Source: Alphaproteobacteria bacterium (GTDB taxonomy: Bacteria; Pseudomonadota; Alphaproteobacteria; UBA8366). Taken from it: DNA of 7,269 nucleotides. Made by a program: the position numbers and the translations under genes. Below the pieces are notes generated by a model. The model was given only the letters and a program-made list of their open reading frames with translations. It searched no databases and had not been told where the DNA came from. Shown piece by piece: positions 6,240 through 7,269 of the stretch (within the stretch, counting starts at the first letter, position 1; each line of letters begins with the position of its first letter). The stretch covers positions 1 through 7,269 of the forward strand of contig JABJCS010000753.1 in assembly GCA_018665505.1 (NCBI GenBank). The letters run 5' to 3'.

Positions 6240-6300
6240 TGTGCTCGATCCTCTTCTTGGGAGTGAGGAGAGTTTAGTCGGGCCGACAAACTTCGCAATG

Positions 6301-6345
6301 CCCCCATCCTTCGACAGGCTCTGGATGAGGGCTATGGTGGGGGAG
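6301..6345. repeat. Palindromic intergenic repeat
   Basis: The gap between the acyl-CoA dehydrogenase and acyl-CoA synthetase genes holds cccccatcc (6301-6309), which pairs with ggatgaggg (6323-6331) with one mismatch around the core ttcgacaggctct. A further tggtggggg (6335-6343) can pair alternatively with the left arm. The 'atccttcgacaggctc.ggatgaggg' pattern is, from memory, a frequent dispersed repeat in alphaproteobacterial genomes. There is no T-run on either strand, so a Rho-independent terminator is doubtful. The hairpin could still stabilise the upstream mRNA end or weaken coupling between the two genes. Confidence 0.55.
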
Positions 6346-6350
6346 TTTCC

Positions 6351-7269
6351 TCAGTCGCTCGCGAGGCGAGCGTGCATACCGCCTTGTGCCTGCTTGTTCA
6401 GGTGCCGCGAGATCAGCAGGCTCAGCATTTCGCTCGACCCGTCCCCGACCTGGAACAGTTTGGTCTCTCGGTAGAAACGCTCCACCGGGTGATCCTTGTT
6501 GAGGCCGTGGCCGCCGAGGAACTGGATGCATTGCTCGGTCACCTTGGTGCTGACCTCGCCGCCGAAAAGTTTCGCCATGGAAGCGGCGACCGGTGCGTCG
6601 TCCGTCCCGGCTTCGGCCAGGGCGCAAGCATGATAGGACAATTGCCGCGCTGCCTCGATCCGCGCGTAAAGCTCCGCCGCGCGAAAGCGCAACGCCTGGA
6701 ATGAGGAGAGCGGTTGGCCGAACTGCTCCCGCGTCTGCATGTAATCAAGCGCGTAGTTGAGCGCTGCCTGCGCCACCCCGGCGCAGCGCGCGCCATAGGC
6801 CGCGCGGGCTTTCGCAAACCCCACTTGCATATAACTGAAGCCGCCGCCGGGCTCTCCCAGAATACAAGAGCTCGGGACCCGACAATCGTCGAACACCAGT
6901 TCCGCGACAGGATTGGCGGTATGCGCCAGCATGTCGAACTTTTGCCCGACGGAAAACCCGGGCGTGCCCTTCTCGATCAGGAAGAGAGTGATGCCGCCGC
7001 CGCGCGGCGCATCCTTTTCGGTCCGCGCGAACAACACGATGAGATCCGCCCGGGCCCCGTTGGTGATGTATATCTTGCGACCGTTGATGATCCAGTCATC
7101 GCCATCCTGGCGCGCGAAGGTCTGGATCGATGAGGCGTCGGAGCCCGCGTCCGGCTCGGTCAGCGCGAAGGCGTTGATGATGTCGCCGCTGGCGATGCCC
7201 GGCAAATATTTTTGCTTTTGTTCCTCCGTCCCGAAGGCGAGCAGCGGTCCGGTCAGCAAGGTCATCGAA
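6351..7269 (-). CDS. Acyl-CoA dehydrogenase, partial (N-terminus outside window)
   Basis: The last 305 or so residues of an FAD-dependent acyl-CoA dehydrogenase, which introduces the alpha,beta double bond into an acyl-CoA and passes electrons to ETF. The frame is still open at the window edge, and family members are about 380 residues, so roughly 80 N-terminal residues are missing; the ATG at 7265 is internal. Both family signatures are present: LTEPDAGSDASS in the middle domain, and QFLGGHGLNKDHPVERFYRE in the C-terminal domain, which fits the second signature exactly. The MQTREQFGQPLSSFQ stretch is the usual helix near the FAD of the partner subunit. At the usual catalytic-base position (YEGTS in medium-chain enzymes) the sequence reads VGDGSSE, with Asp 30 residues from the C-terminus. 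The gene ends in TGA and is followed by 111 bases and then the acyl-CoA synthetase. Substrate class is unknown. Confidence 0.95.
   Translation of the reverse strand, partial: SMTLLTGPLLAFGTEEQKQKYLPGIASGDIINAFALTEPDAGSDASSIQTFARQDGDDWIINGRKIYITNGARADLIVLFARTEKDAPRGGGITLFLIEKGTPGFSVGQKFDMLAHTANPVAELVFDDCRVPSSCILGEPGGGFSYMQVGFAKARAAYGARCAGVAQAALNYALDYMQTREQFGQPLSSFQALRFRAAELYARIEAARQLSYHACALAEAGTDDAPVAASMAKLFGGEVSTKVTEQCIQFLGGHGLNKDHPVERFYRETKLFQVGDGSSEMLSLLISRHLNKQAQGGMHARLASD

Overview
The window looks like chromosomal DNA from a GC-rich proteobacterium. An alphaproteobacterium, perhaps of Rhodospirillales type, fits best, judging by strong G/C at third codon positions, the flavour of the proteins, and short palindromic repeats of the 'cattcccgcgaaggcg' and 'ccttcgacaggctc' kind that I recall from such genomes. 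This placement is inference; there is no rRNA or tRNA here to fix it.

Layout. A complete soluble PAS-PAS sensor histidine kinase runs forward at 40-1572. Next comes a 610-base stretch (1573-2182) with no intact gene but much structure: a REP-like palindrome (1643-1667), a 56-codon 3' remnant of a TfdA/TauD-type dioxygenase gene (1714-1884), a terminator-like hairpin (1892-1929), an inverted-repeat element (1938-2053), and the leader of the next gene. I see nothing in 1573-1621. The intact TfdA-like 2-oxoglutarate dioxygenase gene follows at 2183-3037 (+). It is the parent or paralog of the remnant and converges on the next gene with 20 bases between the stop codons.

The rest is on the minus strand. 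In transcription order it holds a partial acyl-CoA dehydrogenase (enters from beyond 7269, ends 6351), an ACSF2-like acyl-CoA synthetase (6239-4515), an AhpD/carboxymuconolactone-decarboxylase-like gene (4428-3910) interrupted in frame by one UGA, and a TauD-type dioxygenase (3901-3059). Spacings of 111, 86 and 8 bases allow at least partial co-transcription.

The main find is the AhpD-like gene. The UGA falls exactly on the second cysteine of the CxxC redox motif (C60-H-Y-U63). The frame is open on both sides, and a bacterial SECIS-like stem-loop begins 6 nt after the UGA, with its apical loop 19 nt from it. This is best read as a 172-residue selenoprotein, which a standard pipeline would split into two short hypothetical proteins or call a pseudogene.

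Together the minus-strand genes suggest a catabolic locus: CoA activation of a carboxylic acid, alpha,beta-desaturation of the acyl-CoA, and an oxygenase able to hydroxylate or cleave a sulfonate- or carboxylate-bearing substrate, accompanied by a thiol/selenol peroxidase-like protein. The actual substrate cannot be read from the sequence.
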